NCBI GenBank assembly: GCA_017590115.1
Contig: JAGGNK010000002.1
Location: forward strand, 17,975,264 to 18,039,263
Origin: Montifringilla adamsi
Taxonomy: Eukaryota > Chordata > Aves > Passeriformes > Passeridae
Direction: 5' to 3'
DNA length: 64,000 nt
Both the position numbers and the translations under genes were made by a program. The notes beneath the pieces are model-generated. The model ran no database searches, had not been told where the DNA came from, and saw only the letters and a program-made list of their open reading frames with translations. Shown one piece after another: positions 62,263 to 64,000 of the stretch (its first letter is position 1; the number at the start of each line of letters is the position of its first letter).

Positions 62263-64000
62263 CTGGGCAGGCTTCAGTGAAAGCAGCGTTTTTCTGGGCT
62301 CTGGGAAAGGCAGTGTACACCTGCAGTGTGCCCTTAGGCTTTCTGCTCAAGGAAACCTGAGAATATTTCACTGCAATTAAGGCAGATTTTTTCATGAGTA
62401 TAATAACAGACAGTCACTACTACTTCCCCTTATTTCGCATCTTTTCTTGGGAAAATGGACTTCCTGCCCTAATTACAAAGGATCAGAGTTGCTGTGAGGA
62501 CCAGGGCACCTCAATCTCAATATCCTCATTCGTGGAAGTGATTCAGTACAAAATACTGTACTGGCCTCGCATTTTATTTCCAATTCATTACATCTCTGTT
62601 TAAAAAGTTGTTTTGTTTTTTTTTTCACTGTGCCGGGAGTATGTTGCTATTTCAAACTTCGTTTTAAGGCATATTAATTTGGAAAACACATCTGAGGCAC
62701 AAATCTAATAACTAAAACATTTTATTTACTTATGTTTCTAATACCTAGGTAACTCCACGAATTGCGTGGGCTTTTTCCACCCCATTTAAAAAGAAATTGC
62801 ATCTGGGTCAGGCTAAAAGCTGAAGAGATTTTAGCCCAGCTGGTGTATTGTGGTTCTTGTTTGTTTTCCCTCTGCAAAGTAATAAGTGAGGAATCATCTT
62901 GAGAATTGCTGAAACCGTTTCCTATATGATACCATGATTTTTTTAAAAAGTGAAAGTGTCTTGCTTGATTATAAATCCTAACATGAATAAAAGAGAAACA
63001 AAACTCATCTACAATGTTATCACATGCCTCAAGCAGCAGGAGAGTGATTTTTTTTTTCCCTTAATAAAGCAATTGCTTGTTTATAAATAATAAAGACAGA
63101 AGACACTTCACATTATAATGGGAATGGTTGCTAAACTGATATTCTTTAAATATGAAAATCTAGTTTTAAGAGCAGGAATTGAGACCCTCCAGAATTCTCT
63201 CTGGACGATCAAAGACTAATTTAAATTCCAGTTGTTTGAAATGCATTGCAATTTGTAAACCTGCGATGTGAATTTGCACTTCTATTAAAAATATCAAAGT
63301 CACCTCCCAAGGCTCTTCAGGTGATAATATATTTCCTTCAGATGGGCAAACGAAGGCATGGAATAATTAATTAGTTGTTCCAGGTCAGTTGGCTTAGGCC
63401 AGAACTGTAACAGAAAGATCCCAAATGTCCAATATACAGCAGAAACCAGTAAACAAACAGCTCCTCACGTTCTCTGCTTTGAAATATCTATAAACTTTTG
63501 GAGATTTTGGTGAAGAAAGAAACAATTCTGCATTTCCATAAAGCGTGACAGACTCAAATGTTGACGTTTTGAACGGGTGCTTTATTGTTTTTCCCCTTTT
63601 CTTTCTCCTTCTTTCCCTGACCAAGAGCAGAAGCAGAGTGAGGATGGGGTTTAGCCAGAGTTTGAGGAGGTTTTTTTTGGGCCCTTTGAGCAGTAATTAC
63701 CCAGAGCTGCCTTGTGCTGCCAGCTGCCATCCTCCTGTGCTTCCTCTGAGGGCCAGGGCCTGTGTTCTCTGCACTGCATTCTTGTGCTTTATTCTGCACA
63801 GAATCATTATTTATTGCTGCCATCAAACAGTCACAGAAATACATTTATAATAATGGATTTAACACCACAGTTACAAATGTTTAAACGAGTTAGGCAGTGG
63901 TGTTCAGACAACTGCTGTTGCTTAGCAGTCAAAAATAGTTTGATTTTTTTTTTTTTTTAATCAGTCCAACACAGCTCAGACAAAACCCAAGACCTTTAAC
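62263..64000. other. Unique AT-rich sequence, no gene seen
   Basis: AT-rich single-copy DNA with T runs near 62610, 63048 and 63943. Frames at 63545-63850 and 63712-63960 lack recognisable domains. Nothing else is identified to the end of the window. Confidence 0.55.

Noticed and set aside
61699..62395. Reverse-strand frames with repeated Ser-His-Gln-Asn blocks
   Set aside because: Translation of the 80-100 bp minisatellite.
1..64000. tRNA, rRNA, snoRNA or miRNA genes
   Set aside because: I saw no internal promoter boxes with a cloverleaf, no rRNA sequence and no convincing long hairpin. The only strong hairpin (33814-33840) is too short and AT-only.

Overview
The window looks like nuclear DNA from a bird, most likely a songbird. 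Three stretches match the 3' region of avian CR1 LINEs (about 7.53-7.71, 36.31-36.60 and 54.95-55.04 kb). Two more match much older CR1/L3-type LINEs shared across amniotes (24.99-25.43 and 37.92-38.11 kb). The rest is AT-rich unique sequence with no CpG island, mixed with short GC-richer blocks that mostly coincide with tandem repeats. The species call rests on recalled repeat consensus sequences, not on a search.

I found no protein-coding gene, no exon I would defend, no tRNA or rRNA, and no bacterial-type feature. Open reading frames are short and scattered over all six frames. The longest (160-200 codons) lie either in tandem repeats, which stay open in several frames at once, or in sequence with no recognisable domain. 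The simplest reading is a gene-poor intergenic interval or one long intron. The sequence alone does not decide between these.

Layout: 0-0.29 kb, 35/36-bp minisatellite cut by the window edge; 0.3-7.5 kb, unique AT-rich DNA with a small 18-bp repeat at 2.8 kb; 7.5-7.7 kb, CR1; 10.86-11.23 kb, probable solo LTR relic; 14.87-15.22 kb, A/C-rich tract followed by a tandem duplication; 18.2-19.3 kb, AT-rich block that could be conserved noncoding DNA; 23.4-23.6 kb, CCAT-based array; 24.42-24.49 kb, TATAT microsatellite; 24.99-25.43 kb, fossil CR1 reverse transcriptase; 32.48-32.64 kb, perfect 86-bp tandem duplication; 33.66-33.84 kb, AT-rich tract ending in a palindrome; 35.49-35.95 kb, minisatellite with higher-order structure, then CR1 at 36.3-36.6 kb; 37.92-38.11 kb, ancient CR1/L3 tail; 39.53-40.05 kb, pentamer arrays and a 48-bp duplication; 41-61.8 kb, mostly unique DNA with a CR1 scrap; 61.82-62.26 kb, five-copy minisatellite carrying CA tracts; 62.3-64 kb, unique AT-rich DNA.

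I see no undescribed biological system. What merits a second look is the repeat structure, the legible fossil reverse transcriptase, and a few blocks whose conservation could be tested.
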